Positions 20,943 through 31,675 of a DNA stretch of 64,000 bases are shown in pieces. The stretch comes from Chloranthus sessilifolius (taxonomy: Eukaryota; Streptophyta; Magnoliopsida; Chloranthales; Chloranthaceae), in assembly GCA_021018995.1 (NCBI GenBank), contig CM037598.1, positions 42,400,685 to 42,464,684 on the forward strand, in the 5' to 3' direction. The position numbers and the translations under genes are program-made. The notes under the pieces were generated by a model. It was given only the letters and a program-made list of their open reading frames with translations, was not told where the DNA came from and made no database searches. Every line of letters begins with the position of its first letter. Position 1 is the first letter of the stretch.

Positions 20943-23028
20943 ATGTTTGGTAGAAGGTCCCTTAATCCTAACTTGGAACCTGAGGTTGAAAGGGTCCTTA
21001 GACTGAGAAACACCACACCAGCCCCTACTGTTGAAACTGAGCCAACTGTCATAGCTGAGAGGCAAAGAACTCTGAAGGAATACAATGTACCTAGGGATTA
21101 CGCATCTACCTTTTGCATACAATTCCCTTCAGTTGAGGAAAATTATGAAATTAAGTCCTCCACCATTAACATGCTGCCATCTTTTCATGGGCTCAGTAAG
21201 GAAGATCCTTACAAGCACATTGATCAATTCTTGGCACTTTACACCACATTTAACATTGCTGGCCTGGGACCTGAAGCCACTAAACTTAGACTTTTTCCTT
21301 TTTCCCTAAAGGACAAAGCCAACACCTGGCCCTCACAGCTCCCAACCAATAGCATCCAGACATGGAGTGACCTCCAAAGCTAATTTTTGGCTAAATTCTT
21401 TTCCATGAATAAAACTAGTCAGATGAGGACAAACATATTATCATTTACTCAGTCCTCAACTGAAGATTTTTATGAGGCATGGGAGAGATTTTAAGAAATA
21501 TTAAAACAATGACCCCACAACCAAATTCCACAGTGGCAACTTGTGCGAGTATTTTACTAAGGAAATTATGAAATTAAGTCCTCAGTGGCAACTGAAGATT
21601 TTTATGTGCATACAATTCCCTTAAGTTGAGGGAAATTATGAAATTAAGTCTACCATTAACATGCTATCATCTTTTCATGGGCTCAGTAAGGAAGATCCTT
21701 ATAAGTACATTGATCAATTCTTGACACTTTGCACCACATTTAACATTGCTAGCCTGGGACCTGAAGCCACTAAACTTAGACTTTTTCCTTTTTCCCTAAA
21801 GGACAGAGCCAGCACCTGACTCTCAAAGCTCCCAACCAATAGCATCCAGACATGGAGTGACCTCCAAAGCCAATTTTTGGCTAAATTCTTTTCCATGAAT
21901 AAGACTAGTTAGATGAGGACAAACATATTATCATTTACTCAGTCCTCAACTGAAGATTTTTATGAGGCATGGGAGAGATTTCAAGAAATGTTAAAACAAT
22001 GCTCCCACCACCAAATTCCACAGTGGCAACTTGTGCGAGTATTTTATTAAAGAATTAATCCCAAGAGTAGGGACATGGTGGATGCCTCATGTGGGGGTAG
22101 CTACCTCCACAAGACAGCTGATGAGGCATGGGAGTTGTTTGACATTATTGGTGAGAATTTCATGTAGCAGGAGTCACTGTCTCACAATGACAGCCAGGCC
22201 CCAACGAAGTTGGTGAAAGAATCCACCCTTAGAGGTGGAATGTATGAGGTTAAGGTGCAGAGTGAATTAGAAAGGAAGGTGGACAATCTGAGTTTAAAGT
22301 TTGATAAATTGATGAATGTAATGTAGCCTAGGATGGCTGCACAAGTGGAAGAGGCATGTCTGATATGCCAATATCTCACACATTCACTTCAAGAATATCC
22401 ATCAGCCAACTAATTCCTTGATTTAGTTATGGAGCATGCCAATGCTGCCCAAGCATATGGGTAGTAATCTGCTGGGTACACATGGAGAAACCACCCAAAT
22501 CTGAGGTGGAGATAAGACACATACCAACAACTCCAGCAGCAGTAGTTGGCAGCCCCATACAGACCTCAGCATCAGTTCAACCAAGGATATGCACCAAGGG
22601 AGAATTTTCAATTGCCTGCCGCATAGCCCAATCAGTTGATCTTGCCCCCACAGTAGCCCAGATCCTCTTCCTTTGAAGAGAAAATACTGGCATCAATGCA
22701 AAATTTGGGAAACTTGGTAAAAACTGTGAACTCTCATGGGCAAAGCATTAAAAAAATAGAGGACCAGCTGGGTCAAATTTGTAATGCTTTAAATAAGAGA
22801 GAGGAGGGCAAGTTGCCTAGTCAATCCTTGGCCAACCCTAAAGGGCAGTATATGATTGGAGAAGGCTCCTCTACCCATAAAAAGGCTAATGCAATCACTA
22901 CCCTAAGGAGAGGTAGGGTGGTTGATAATTTAGTGGGCAGGGCAGCTGAGGAGGCCATGGAGAGTGAAAATGAAAGAAATATAAGTATTGAAGAGCCAAT
23001 GAATTCATCCCCGACTGTAGAGCAGTAA
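20943..23028 (+). pseudogene. gag: Element A gag (Athila type), broken
   Basis: Start ATG at 20943 gives MFGRRSLNPNLEPEVERVLR, matching MFGRRTLQPQIVPLNPEVER of B. The capsid-like region includes FPSVEENYEIKSSTINMLPS and GLSKEDPYKHIDQFLALY. A stop interrupts it at 21381. A 440-bp segment is then tandemly duplicated (21114-21557 and 21607-22049). A zinc-knuckle-like CLICQYLTHSLQEY at about 22356 has lost its last Cys to Tyr. The tail at 22696-23028 carries QSIKKIEDQLGQICNALNKR. Several stops and frame changes make it non-functional. Confidence 0.82.
21114..22049 (+). repeat. Tandem duplication of ~440 bp within A gag
   Basis: Copy 1 (about 21114-21557) and copy 2 (about 21607-22049) both run from TGCATACAATTCCCTT to GTGGCAACTTGTGCGAGTAT and are nearly identical. 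The linker between them is a scramble of gag pieces. Confined to this element; B has a single copy. Confidence 0.8.
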
Positions 23029-23382
23029 GGATAAAATAAAGGGACTGATGTTGAGCCCCAACAACAAACAATAGATGAAGAAAAGAGAAAAAAGCAAAAA
23101 TTTGACCACGATATTATTAGGCATGCAGCTGTGGCACCAGCAGTCCCACAGCTGTCATTTCCTCATGCACTTGCTGGCTCATCTCCTTTTGATAAGGGGA
23201 ATGCGCATATGGAGGAAATGCTAGAGACCTTCAAGTAGGTCAAAATTAATTTGCCATTACTTGATGCTATAAAACAGGTTCCTGCCTATGCCAAATTCTT
23301 GGAGGACCTCTGTACACAGAAAAGAAAAGCAAGGGTGTAGCTGCCCAAAAAGGTTTTTATTGTTGAATATGTTGAATCAGTT
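23029..23382 (+). pseudogene. Gag-protease linker of element A
   Basis: Frames encode LDAIKQVPAYAKFLEDLCT, which matches the LLDAIKQVPTYAKFLKELCT segment preceding the protease in B. Interrupted by TAG codons at the former Gln/Trp positions. Confidence 0.6.
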
Positions 23383-23903
23383 TTGTCCATAGCCACACCT
23401 AAGAAATTGCAGGACCCAGGGGTACCTACTATCTCCTATATAATTAGAAATCACACCATTGGTAGAGCACTCTTGGACTTAGGGGCCAGTGTGAACCTGC
23501 TCCCATATTCTGTGTATGAGGAGCTAGGTTTGGGGGAGCTAAAATCCACATTAGTTGTGCTTCAGCTGGTTGATAGGTTTGAGAGAAGACCTGTAAGTGT
23601 AGTAGAGGATGTTTTGATAGGGGTGGACAAGTTCTACTATCCTGCTGATTTCCTAGTTTTGGACATGGACCCTTGCAAAAGAAAACCCCAATTCTTGCCA
23701 TCCTTGGCAGGCCATTCTTGGCCACTGCCAATGCTTGCATTCAATGCAAGTCAAGGGTGATGGAGGTGACCTTTGGTAACATGAAGGCCCAATTAAATGT
23801 GTATAATACTGCTAGACAACCTCAGATGGGCATTGAGGATTGCTGTGCAATAGATATACTAGGTGGCCTCGTGGAAGAGGAATTATCCAATCTGCTGGAT
23901 TAG
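23383..23903 (+). pseudogene. Element A aspartic protease, frameshifted
   Basis: The frame encodes TISYIIRNHTIGRALLDLGA followed by SVNLLPYSVYEELGLGELK. ALLDLGASVNLLP is the Athila-type active-site region, in which Leu replaces the usual Thr/Ser of DTGA. GVDKFYYPADFLVLDMD follows. Around 23690 the frame shifts; the second half (ILAILGRPFLATANACIQCK) lies in the neighbouring frame at 23673-23903. Role: would process the Gag-Pol polyprotein. Inactive because of the frameshift. Confidence 0.8.
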
Positions 23904-24068
23904 GATAATGTTGCTGAAAGCCTAAAAAATATTTGGAGTGTGGTGGAGATGGAGGCCTAAGCTCTTATGACAGAAGACAACACCAAAATAGACTCTTCTG
24001 TGGGCCTAGTGCAGCATTTCAGCTAGAAACCTACATTGCTGCCCCTTCCTTAAACCACCAAGGCACCT

Positions 24069-25160
24069 TTGTTGCCTTCCACTGAAAGTCTCCCTGATCT
24101 GGAGCTGAAACAGGTCCCAGACACATTAAAGTATGCCTTTTTAGAGCAAAATAAAAAGCTTCCAGTGACTATCTCTTCCTCTCTCACTAGTGAGCAGGAG
24201 GAGGAATTATTGAGTGTTCTCAAGAAGCACACAAAGGCAGTGGGGTGGACAATTGCTGATCTTGGGAGAATTGATGCCTCAGTTTGCATGTATAAAATTC
24301 ACTTTGAAGAGAGTGCAAAACCCTCTAGGAAGATGCAGAGGAAGCTTAATCCTCACATGCAAGAGGTGGTCTTGAAAGAGATAGTAAAACTGTTGGATGC
24401 AGGAGTGATTTACCCCATTTCAGATTTAGAGTGGGTGTCACTTATCCAGGTGGTACCCAAAAAGTCAGACATAGCAGTTATTACTTCTGATTCTAGAGAG
24501 TTGATGCCAGCCAGGAAAACCACTGGCTGGAGAGCTTGCATTGATTACATAAAACTCAACTCCAAGATCAAGAAAGACCACTTCCCTCTCCCTTTCATTG
24601 ACTAAGTTCTAGATAAGTTGGCTGGGAAGGCATTTTACTATTTTCTTGATGGATACTCAGGGTATAACCAAATTCATGTGTATCCTCATGATCAAGAAAA
24701 AACTACTTTCACATGTCTCTTTGGCTCCTTTGCTTACAGGAGGATGCCTTTCGGATTGTGCAATGCCCCAGCCACATTTCAGAAGTGTATGTATGTAATT
24801 TTCTCTGATATGATTGACAAGTTCCTGGAAATCTTCATGAATGATTTTTCAATATATGGGGACAACTTTAGCCAATGCTTGAGTCACCTTGACCTAGTTT
24901 TACAAAGATGTGAAGAGATCAATTTAGTCTTAAGCTAGGAAAAGAGCCACTTTATGGTTACACAAGGAATTTTATTAGGCCATGTGGTCTCCCACAGAGG
25001 GATAGAGGTTGACAAGGCTAAAGTGGACCTGATTTCACACCTGCCCCCACCCAGGACTGTTAAACAAATAAGATCCTTCTTAAGACATGCTGGATTTTAC
25101 AGGAGGTTCATTAAGGACTTCAGTAGAATTACAAAGCCATTGTGCCACCTGCTATGTTAG
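24069..25160 (+). pseudogene. Element A reverse transcriptase, inactivated
   Basis: Domains in order: LNPHMQEVVLKEIVKLLDAG and the GVIYPISD entry motif, CIDYIKLNSKIKKDHFPLPF (finger/palm), YYFLDGYSGYNQIHVYPHDQ (first catalytic Asp region), TFTCLFGSFAYRRMPFGLCN and ATFQ, then FMNDFSIYG at the catalytic turn, where an Asn stands in place of one of the two metal-binding Asp residues, and KQIRSFLRHAGFYRRFIKDF (thumb). In-frame stops at 24603 and 24937 and at the end of the block near 25158. Relatives are Athila RTs. Clearly dead. Confidence 0.87.
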
Positions 25161-25275
25161 GATGTGCCATTTGAATTTTTTGCTGAGTGCCTTAAGGCCT
25201 TGTGAGGTCTTAAAAAAGTGCCTTACCACTGCTCTTGTAATCTAGGCCCCAGATTACTCACTCCCCTTTGAACTA

Positions 25276-25620
25276 ATGTGTGATGCATCAGACTTGGCCA
25301 TAGGTGCTGTCCTAAGACAGAGAAAAGATAAGCTAGTTGTAGTGATTTATTATGCAAGCAAAATACTAGCTGAGGCTCAACTCAATTACACCACTACTAA
25401 GAAGGAGCTGCTAGCTGTTGTGTTTGTTGTGGACAAGTTTAGACCCTACTTGCTTGGGTTTAAAATTATTATTTTTACTGATCATTCAGTCCTGAAATGC
25501 TTGTTGGCTAAGGATTCCAAACCAAGGCTGATCAGATGGATCCTCCTATTGCAGAAATTTGATCTTGAGATCAAAGATAAGAAAGGAGTTGAGAATGTGG
25601 TGGCTGACCATCTCTCTAGA
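25276..25620 (+). pseudogene. Element A RNase H domain
   Basis: [19 protein letters not shown] contains the first catalytic Asp of the Ty3/gypsy RNase [21 protein letters not shown] holds the Glu and [20 protein letters not shown] the second Asp. It ends in [12 protein letters not shown], the standard border to integrase. The domain itself is open in one frame and continuous with the integrase ORF, but it is cut off from the RT by a stop and a frame change near 25160-25275. Confidence 0.85.
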
Positions 25621-26631
25621 ATTATGCTGGAAGAATGTGCAGCAGTACCTGTCAATGAATTGTTCCTTGATGAGCAATTATTTGCTATTAAGTTTAGTAT
25701 GCCTTGGTTTTCACACATTGTGAATTTTCTTACTGTTGGTAGGATCCCCCCTCACTGGTCCAAGATGGATAAAGACCTATTTTTCTCTCAGGTCAAATAT
25801 TTTCTGTGGGAGGATCCATACCTATATAAGCATTGTGCAGATCAGATTTTTAGGAGATGTGTACCTGAAAGTGAGTTTCACAGTATTCTTTCTATGTGCC
25901 ATGAGCAGGCCTGTGGAGGTCACTTTAGTAACAAAAAGACAGCTGCAAAAGTATTGCAATGTGAGTTTTATTGGCCCTTTTTGTTCAAAGATGCACACAT
26001 ATATTGCAAAGCCTGTGAAAGATGTCAAAGGTTGGGAGGCATTTATAAGAAAGATTCAGTGCCATTGCAACCCATCCTTGTAGTAGAACTATTTGACATC
26101 TGGGGGATTGATTTTATGGGCCCCTTTCCTCCTTCTATGGGTTTCAATTTTATACTTGTGGTAGTGGAATATCTGTCTAAATGGGTTGAAGACATTGCCA
26201 CAAGGACAAACGACCACACAGTTGTCCTCAAAATTTTGAAAGACACTATTTTCTCTAGATTTGGCCCCCCCAGAGCTATCATTAGTGATAGGATAGTCAC
26301 TTCTGTAAAAAGACTTTTGAGAACTTGCACAAAAAGTACTCTGTTATACACAAGATTGCAACTCCCTACCACCCATAAATCAGTGGGCAAGTTGAAATTT
26401 CTAATAGGGAGATCAACACATCTTGGAGAAGACTGTGAGGGCAGACAGAAACTAAATGATGCCTTGTGGGCTTATAGGATTGCCTATAAGGCCCATATTG
26501 GTATGTCCCCTTTTAGGCTGGTCTATGGCAAGGCCTGTCACTTGCCAGTGGAGTTAGAGCACAGAGCCTATTGGGCTATTAAAATACTAAATTTTGATCT
26601 AACTGCTACTGGTTCTCACAAGACATTGTAA
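25621..26631 (+). pseudogene. Element A integrase, core disrupted
   Basis: The HHCC zinc-binding region reads [20 protein letters not shown] and [11 protein letters not shown]. The core begins [15 protein letters not shown] (first Asp) and [17 protein letters not shown]; the second Asp lies in AIISDRI, where the usual glycine-rich continuation is lost. The region of the catalytic Glu is in the wrong frame after about 26290, so the DDE triad is incomplete. [20 protein letters not shown] is a conserved Athila integrase tail. Continuous with the RNase H ORF. Confidence 0.85.
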
Positions 26632-26962
26632 ATGTCTGAGCTTGATGAGCTGAGACTGGAGGCCTATACAAATGCCAGAATTTATAAGGAGAAATCTAAG
26701 GCATTCTTTGACAAGAAACTAATGAGAAAGGGCATCAATGGTGGTACCAAGGTTTGGCTTTTCAACTCTAAATTAAAATTATTTCTAGGAAAGTTAAAAT
26801 CTAGATGGGATTGACCTTATACTATCATCCATGCCTCCTAATCTGGTGCTGTCGAGATTTTGGATCCCATATCTGGGAAGATCATAAAAGTGAATGGTCA
26901 AAGGCTAAAAATTTGTGTAGAAAATTCTATGGAACCTCCTCAGATCATCCACCTGCATGAAC
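26632..26962 (+). pseudogene. Element A integrase C-terminal region
   Basis: Continues in the same frame after one stop: LDELRLEAYTNARIYKEKSK, VWLFNSKLKLFLGKLKSRWD, then after further stops GAVEILDPISGKIIKVNGQR. This is the GPF/Y-type module at the end of Ty3/gypsy integrases. The matching tail of element C is visible on the minus strand at 63960-64000. Confidence 0.75.
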
Positions 26963-27194
26963 CTCCCACTTATTAGTGATCCACAGCTCTGTACACTGTG
27001 TAACATATTTGTTGAATTTGTGTGTTGTTTTGTTTACAAATCTGTCATGTGTTGTTTGTGTTGTGTGTTTATATGCATGTTTGTTTAGAGTTGTGTTGTG
27101 GTTGATGTGATATGTATGCTTTGTCATCTGAATTTGATATGCATGGACCTGCTATTGATATGCATGTTTTGTTGCTGATTAAGTGGTTGACCTG
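26963..27194 (+). other. Spacer of element A, left of the B insertion
   Basis: TG-rich sequence (TGTTTGTGTTGTGTG) with no gene. It continues at 38108 after element B. Confidence 0.6.
27190..27194. repeat. Target-site duplication ACCTG of element B (left copy)
   Basis: ACCTG precedes TGTTAAGTAG at 27195 and recurs at 38103-38107 directly after CCCCAACA. Confidence 0.9.
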
Positions 27195-27475
27195 TGTTAA
27201 GTAGTAAAAAATGCAAGTTTTCACCCCTTAACCCGACCTTTGCAGGACCTGTGAGCACATTAATAAACCTCTGTTGAGTCTATTTTATAGATAGCAATAA
27301 AAGATAGGAAAATGCAGGAAACCACTCAAGAATGCCACACAAGGAAGTTTATCTCTCAGCACAGTACAAACCCATCAATAGCACACTAGAGGGCTGCACA
27401 CCATTGGGCCCTTGGGGCATGTGGCAACAGCAGGGCAAGGCGAAGGAAGTGAAAATAAGCTGAAAACATCCTATC

Positions 27476-28024
27476 GAGAGGTTATCTGAAGACTTCGATA
27501 GGAGCTGAGAGCTAAAAAGGGAGGAATTCATGCAGTTAGAAAGGCTTCGATAGGATTTGAAGGCAGAGAAAGGATGAATTCGTGTGGATTGAGGAGTTCG
27601 ATAGGATCCAAGAACATATCGAGCAGCTGAAAGAAAGGAAGAAACCATCCTATCGAAAGTCTACATGAGGTAAAAGGGGAACCTATTGAATGGTTTCCTG
27701 AACTTGTCGGATGGTGGCATGGACCTATCGAGATGGAGACGCTGGAACAGAACCTATCGAAGGGTGCTTGAGCCTTTCGATAGGAGTGAGAGCAATCCTA
27801 TCGAAATGATGGCATGCAGAGCTGGACCTATCGAAATGGTCCTCCAACCTGTCGAAAAGCTTTTCTAATCTGTCGAATGCTCCAGGCAAAGGGCTGAGAA
27901 TGCTGAAGCTTTAAGAGAAGGCTCATCCTATCGAAACCTGTCGAAGAGATCTGAGAACCTAGCGAAAGGACCAAAAAGCTCCATTTGAACCTATCGGAAG
28001 CTTCCCCAACCTGCCGAAATTGTG
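27476..28024. repeat. Array of CCTATCGA(T/A)AGG motifs in the B 5' LTR
   Basis: About 20 copies in both orientations (CCTATCGAAA and TTCGATAGG), consensus palindrome CCTATCGATAGG. TCGA cores near 27686, 27707, 27728, 27757, 27777, 27831, 27852, 27873, 27941, 27962, 27994 and 28014 fall mostly 20-21 or 29-32 bp apart. The array lies 200 bp upstream of the TATA box. The same motif forms the internal array at 32551-32786. Confidence 0.9.
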
Positions 28025-28204
28025 TGAAGAACTTCTCAGAAAATAGGTTGTTCACACGTTGTGATTTGATGACTTGCTACATGTAAACTGAGGCACATTG
28101 GTGACTAGAACGATGATCTAAAAGATGCGTTAGGAAATCCTAACCAACCCATGTGCTCTAACAGAACTCTAACAAACTCTGAGGACCTTCTAGAAGGGAA
28201 TATT

Positions 28205-28213
28205 GGCGGGAAA
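28205..28213 (+). promoter_or_regulatory. E2F-type motif GGCGGGAAA in the B 5' LTR
   Basis: GGCGGGAAA is the reverse complement of TTTCCCGCC, a canonical E2F site, 16 bp upstream of the TATA box. Retained in the 3' LTR at 36925-36933. Function inferred from the motif only. Confidence 0.45.
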
Positions 28214-28228
28214 AATAAGAGAGAAAGC

Positions 28229-28236
28229 TATATAAT
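28229..28236 (+). promoter_or_regulatory. TATA box of the B 5' LTR
   Basis: CTATATAATGAG, conserved in the 3' LTR at 36949-36956, with a run of GAGATCCCCAATT after it. Confidence 0.65.
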
Positions 28237-28696
28237 GAGATCCCCAATTAGAATTGGGGGAGATCGAGATTTGGATCAAATTCTGAAGATCAGAGCTGGC
28301 AGCAAAATTTCATTTTCCCTCTTTTAGCTCAACTATAGTTGGCTAATTCCCTAGGAGCAGCAAGGAGAGAGGTTAGATCTATAATTGGGTAAGGCTGACA
28401 GATTACAGATCTGAGAGCATTTTATTGTAGAGCAAGTTTTATTGCAATGTAAATGTTATTTTTATTATTTTAATTGGATCTATAGTTCCTTTAGTTTCAT
28501 TTGGTGCTCGATCAGATTTGTGTAGAGGAGTCTGTTGATCAGTTTACCCACTTAACTGGTAGACCTCTTGGATACCATCTGATTTCCCTAGATCTGATAT
28601 CCCTATAATTTCTTGTGTCTGTGACCTGGAAATTACAGCATCTGTAGTGGTTTTAATGCTCTGGTTGAAACCTTTAGTTTGGAGGAATTCCCTAGG

Positions 28697-28728
28697 ATGA
28701 TCTGTGACCATTAAAGTGGACAGATCAT
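28697..28728 (+). other. Leader hairpin 1 of element B
   Basis: ATGATCTGT and ACAGATCAT are exact inverse complements enclosing GACCATTAAAGTGG. The 3' LTR copy is at 37444-37475. Confidence 0.7.
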
Positions 28729-28806
28729 AGCCTTAAGAGTAGTCCAATCTCTGGTTTCAATTGGATTCTTCTACCATAAACCTCAGGATCAGATGAAGTC
28801 TATAGG

Positions 28807-28838
28807 ATGGTTTGTGACCATTGAAGTGGACAGACCAT
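28807..28838 (+). other. Leader hairpin 2 of element B
   Basis: ATGGTTTGT pairs with ACAGACCAT (one G-U) around GACCATTGAAGTGG. The 3' LTR copy is at 37554-37585. Confidence 0.7.
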
Positions 28839-29359
28839 AGCCTTAAGATCAGTTAAATCCTTTGATTTAGAGTGGAGCCTTCTACCCTGTAGCTGTGCTT
28901 GTAACCAGCTGAGGGATTTGTGTGCCTTGAACCCTTGTAACATGATCAGCTCAACCTGATTGCATTGAGACCAATCTCCAAGCAGCTCTTCTCCATTTTC
29001 TATTTTTAAACCCTTCCATCTGCAAGATCTATATCTCTAGACTCGATCTCAGTTAGTTGCATTTTATTTGTAGTTTAGCTTAAGTGACAACCCTTTTTAA
29101 ACTCTCCTGTCTTTTAGCTGACTTAGTATTAGTTAGGGTGCCAGATCTCTTACAGATCTGGAGATTTACCATATTTTGAATTCACCTCCCTGTGGACATT
29201 CTCTTACTTTTCTTTTAAAACTTGTTACAAAAAGACCCTGTATCTTGTAGGTCTAGGATATTTTTGTTGTGCTGAATCCATCCCTTGTTTTACTCTGATT
29301 TTATTTTATCTTTATCATTACACAATAAATCAGCACATTGAAATTCCCCAATAAGTTTT

Positions 29360-29377
29360 TGGCGCCACTGCCGGGGA
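29360..29377 (+). other. Primer-binding site of element B
   Basis: TGGCGCCACTGCCGGGGA, six bases after the LTR end; the standard Athila/Tat primer site. Confidence 0.85.
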
Positions 29378-29680
29378 GGTGTTTTTGAAATTGGTAGATC
29401 TAAGTTTGATTTAGTTTGGACCATAGATCTGTAGTAGTTTGTTTGATTTTTCACTAACTCTGTTTGTAAGTTTTGTTTTTTTCCAGTATTCTGTTTGTAT
29501 TTCATCAGATCTGAAGCTGCTGCGAAAGAGGAGCATTGTGCTGGAAGCTGCTCTTGAGTTTGCATTCCTCTACTCCCCTTTATTTGTCAAATCTATTAAT
29601 TTTTAGATTCAGTAGTCATTTGTTTTTGTTCCTGCTTGTTGTGTTTAAAGATTTGCTCTGCATTAGATCTTGAGTGGTGT
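29378..29680 (+). other. Untranslated leader of element B
   Basis: Between the PBS and the gag start. No ORF or structure recognised. Confidence 0.5.
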
Positions 29681-31666
29681 ATGTTTGGGAGAAGAACTCT
29701 CCAACCTCAGATTGTCCCATTAAATCCAGAGGTTGAAAGGCTTCTCAGATCTAGACAAACTCCACTCACATCTGTTGCAGCTAAATTTTTTGAAATGGGT
29801 GAGCAACAGCAGCCTAGAACTCTCAAGGAATTTAATGCACCAGGGGTTTATAATCCCCCCTTCTACATTCAGTTCCCAGCTGCCCAAGGAAATTATGAAA
29901 TAAAGTCTTCCATAATCCAGATGCTACCCTCATTTCATGGCCTGACCAAAGAGGATCCTTATAAGCACATTGATGAATTCTTAGGACTCTGTACCACTTT
30001 CAACATCACAGGTTTGGGGGAGGAGGCAACCAAGATGAGACTCTTTCCTTTTTCATTGAAGGATAGAGTCAGGACCTGGTTATCAATGCTTCCACCCAAC
30101 AACATTCAGTCCTGGAGTGATATTCAATGTCAGTTTTTGGCCAAATTCTTCCCCATATCTAAAACAAGCTAGTTGAGGAAGGGCATCATTTCATTTGCCC
30201 AAGATCCAACTGAGGATTTTCACCAAGCTTGAGAGAGATTCAAGGAACTCCTAAAGAAATGCCCCCACCATCAAATCCCTGAATGGCAATTGGTTCAAAA
30301 TTTTTATCAAGGGATTGATTCGAAAAGCAGAGACATGGTAGATGCTTCTTGTGGTGGCACCTACCTCCATAAAACTGTTGAGGAGGCCTGGGAGTTGTTT
30401 GATATCATTAGTGAGTACTCCATGCAGAGAGAGACCTTGTTTAGGGACTTAGATCCTCCTAGATTGGTAAAAGAGAATACCACTAGAGGGAAGATGTTTA
30501 AGGTAAATGTACAAAGTGATTTGGAGAGGAAAGTGGACAGCCTGACACTGAAATTTGATAAGCTCATGGGAGCAATGCAGTCACCCATGGCTACTAGGGT
30601 GGAGGAGGCATGTGCTATCTGCCAGTCCCCTACCCATCCTATTGAAGAATGCTCATCAGCTGTCCAGTTTCTAGATTTTGTAATGGAGCATGTGGCTGCC
30701 ACTCAGTCCTATGGGAAACAACCTGCTGCTGGGTACCAATGAAGGAACCACTCCAACTTGAGGTGGAGACAAGATGCATACACAAACTACCAGCAGCAGC
30801 CACAACAACCCATGCCCTACAAAAATGCTCAACCCCACCACCAAAGTTATATTCCAAAGCCTCATTACCAGCAGCCCATGACCCAGCTTGTGGGCCAGCC
30901 TGTGCAGCAACCTACACCCCCTCCAGCTGTGAGATCACTCTCTTTTGAGGAACAAGTTCTGGCCTCATTACAGAATTTGGGACCCTTATCTCAAACTGTG
31001 CTCTCTCACAGTCAAAGCATTAAGAAGATAGAAGACTATCTTGGTCAGCTGTCTAATGCTTTGACTAAGAGAGAGGAAGGGAGGCTGCCTAGCCAACCAC
31101 TAGATAACCCAAGGAGATAGTATGTAGTGGGTGAAGTTTTCTCCACCTATGAGGAAGCCAAATCCATTACTATATTAAGAAGTGGAAGGCTGGTGGATAA
31201 CCAAGTTGGCTGGGAGACTTTGAGAAATTTTGAAAAAGGCAAAGAGTTTGTTTTCGAAAGGACACAACAAGGGCCACTAGTGGTGGACATGAAGGAGCAA
31301 CCAAATGAGAATAAAGAGGATAATAATGATCCTCAAGAAAAGAGAAAAATCAAAAAGAAAGATAACCAATTGGTTAAGGCCGCAAATGAGGGAGTAATCC
31401 CACATTTGCCATTTCCTAAAGCATTGCAAACACCTTCCCCTTTCGATAAAGGGCAAGGTAAAATAGAGGAAATGATGGGAACTTTCAAGCAAGTGAAGAT
31501 TAACTTACCTTTACTTGATGCAATTAAACAAGTTCCAACCTATGCCAAGTTTCTGAAGGAGTTATGCACCCATAAAAGACAGTCTATGATACATTTATTC
31601 AAAAAGGTCTTTTCAGTAGAAAAGGTAAAGCAAATTCTGTCGATTGCTATCCCCATAAAACTTTAA
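29681..31666 (+). pseudogene. gag: Element B gag, one frame with in-frame stops
   Basis: I choose ATG 29681 (MFGRRTLQPQ) because element A starts at the same motif; an upstream Met at 29636 is less likely. Capsid region NYEIKSSIIQMLPSFHGLTK and EDPYKHIDEFLGLCTTFNIT; FYQGIDSKSRDMVDASCGGT; a perfect CCHC zinc knuckle CAICQSPTHPIEEC at about 30611-30652; a Gln/Pro-rich stretch; tail SIKKIEDYLGQLSNALTKRE. The frame is unbroken by indels through the protease but has stops at 30170, about 30231, 30740, 31118 and 31664. Each is a one-step transition from Gln or Trp codons, consistent with cytosine deamination. Confidence 0.87.
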
Positions 31667-31675
31667 GACCCTGGA

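Larger units (their letters stand above)
27195..29353 (+). repeat. 5' LTR of element B (2159 bp)
   Basis: Starts TGTTAAGTAG, ends CCCCAATA (CA decayed to TA). Differs from the 3' LTR by scattered substitutions and at least two indels: an 11-bp duplication near 36440 and about 32 bp near 37110, both in the 3' copy. Most substitutions I noted are transitions. Confidence 0.9.
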
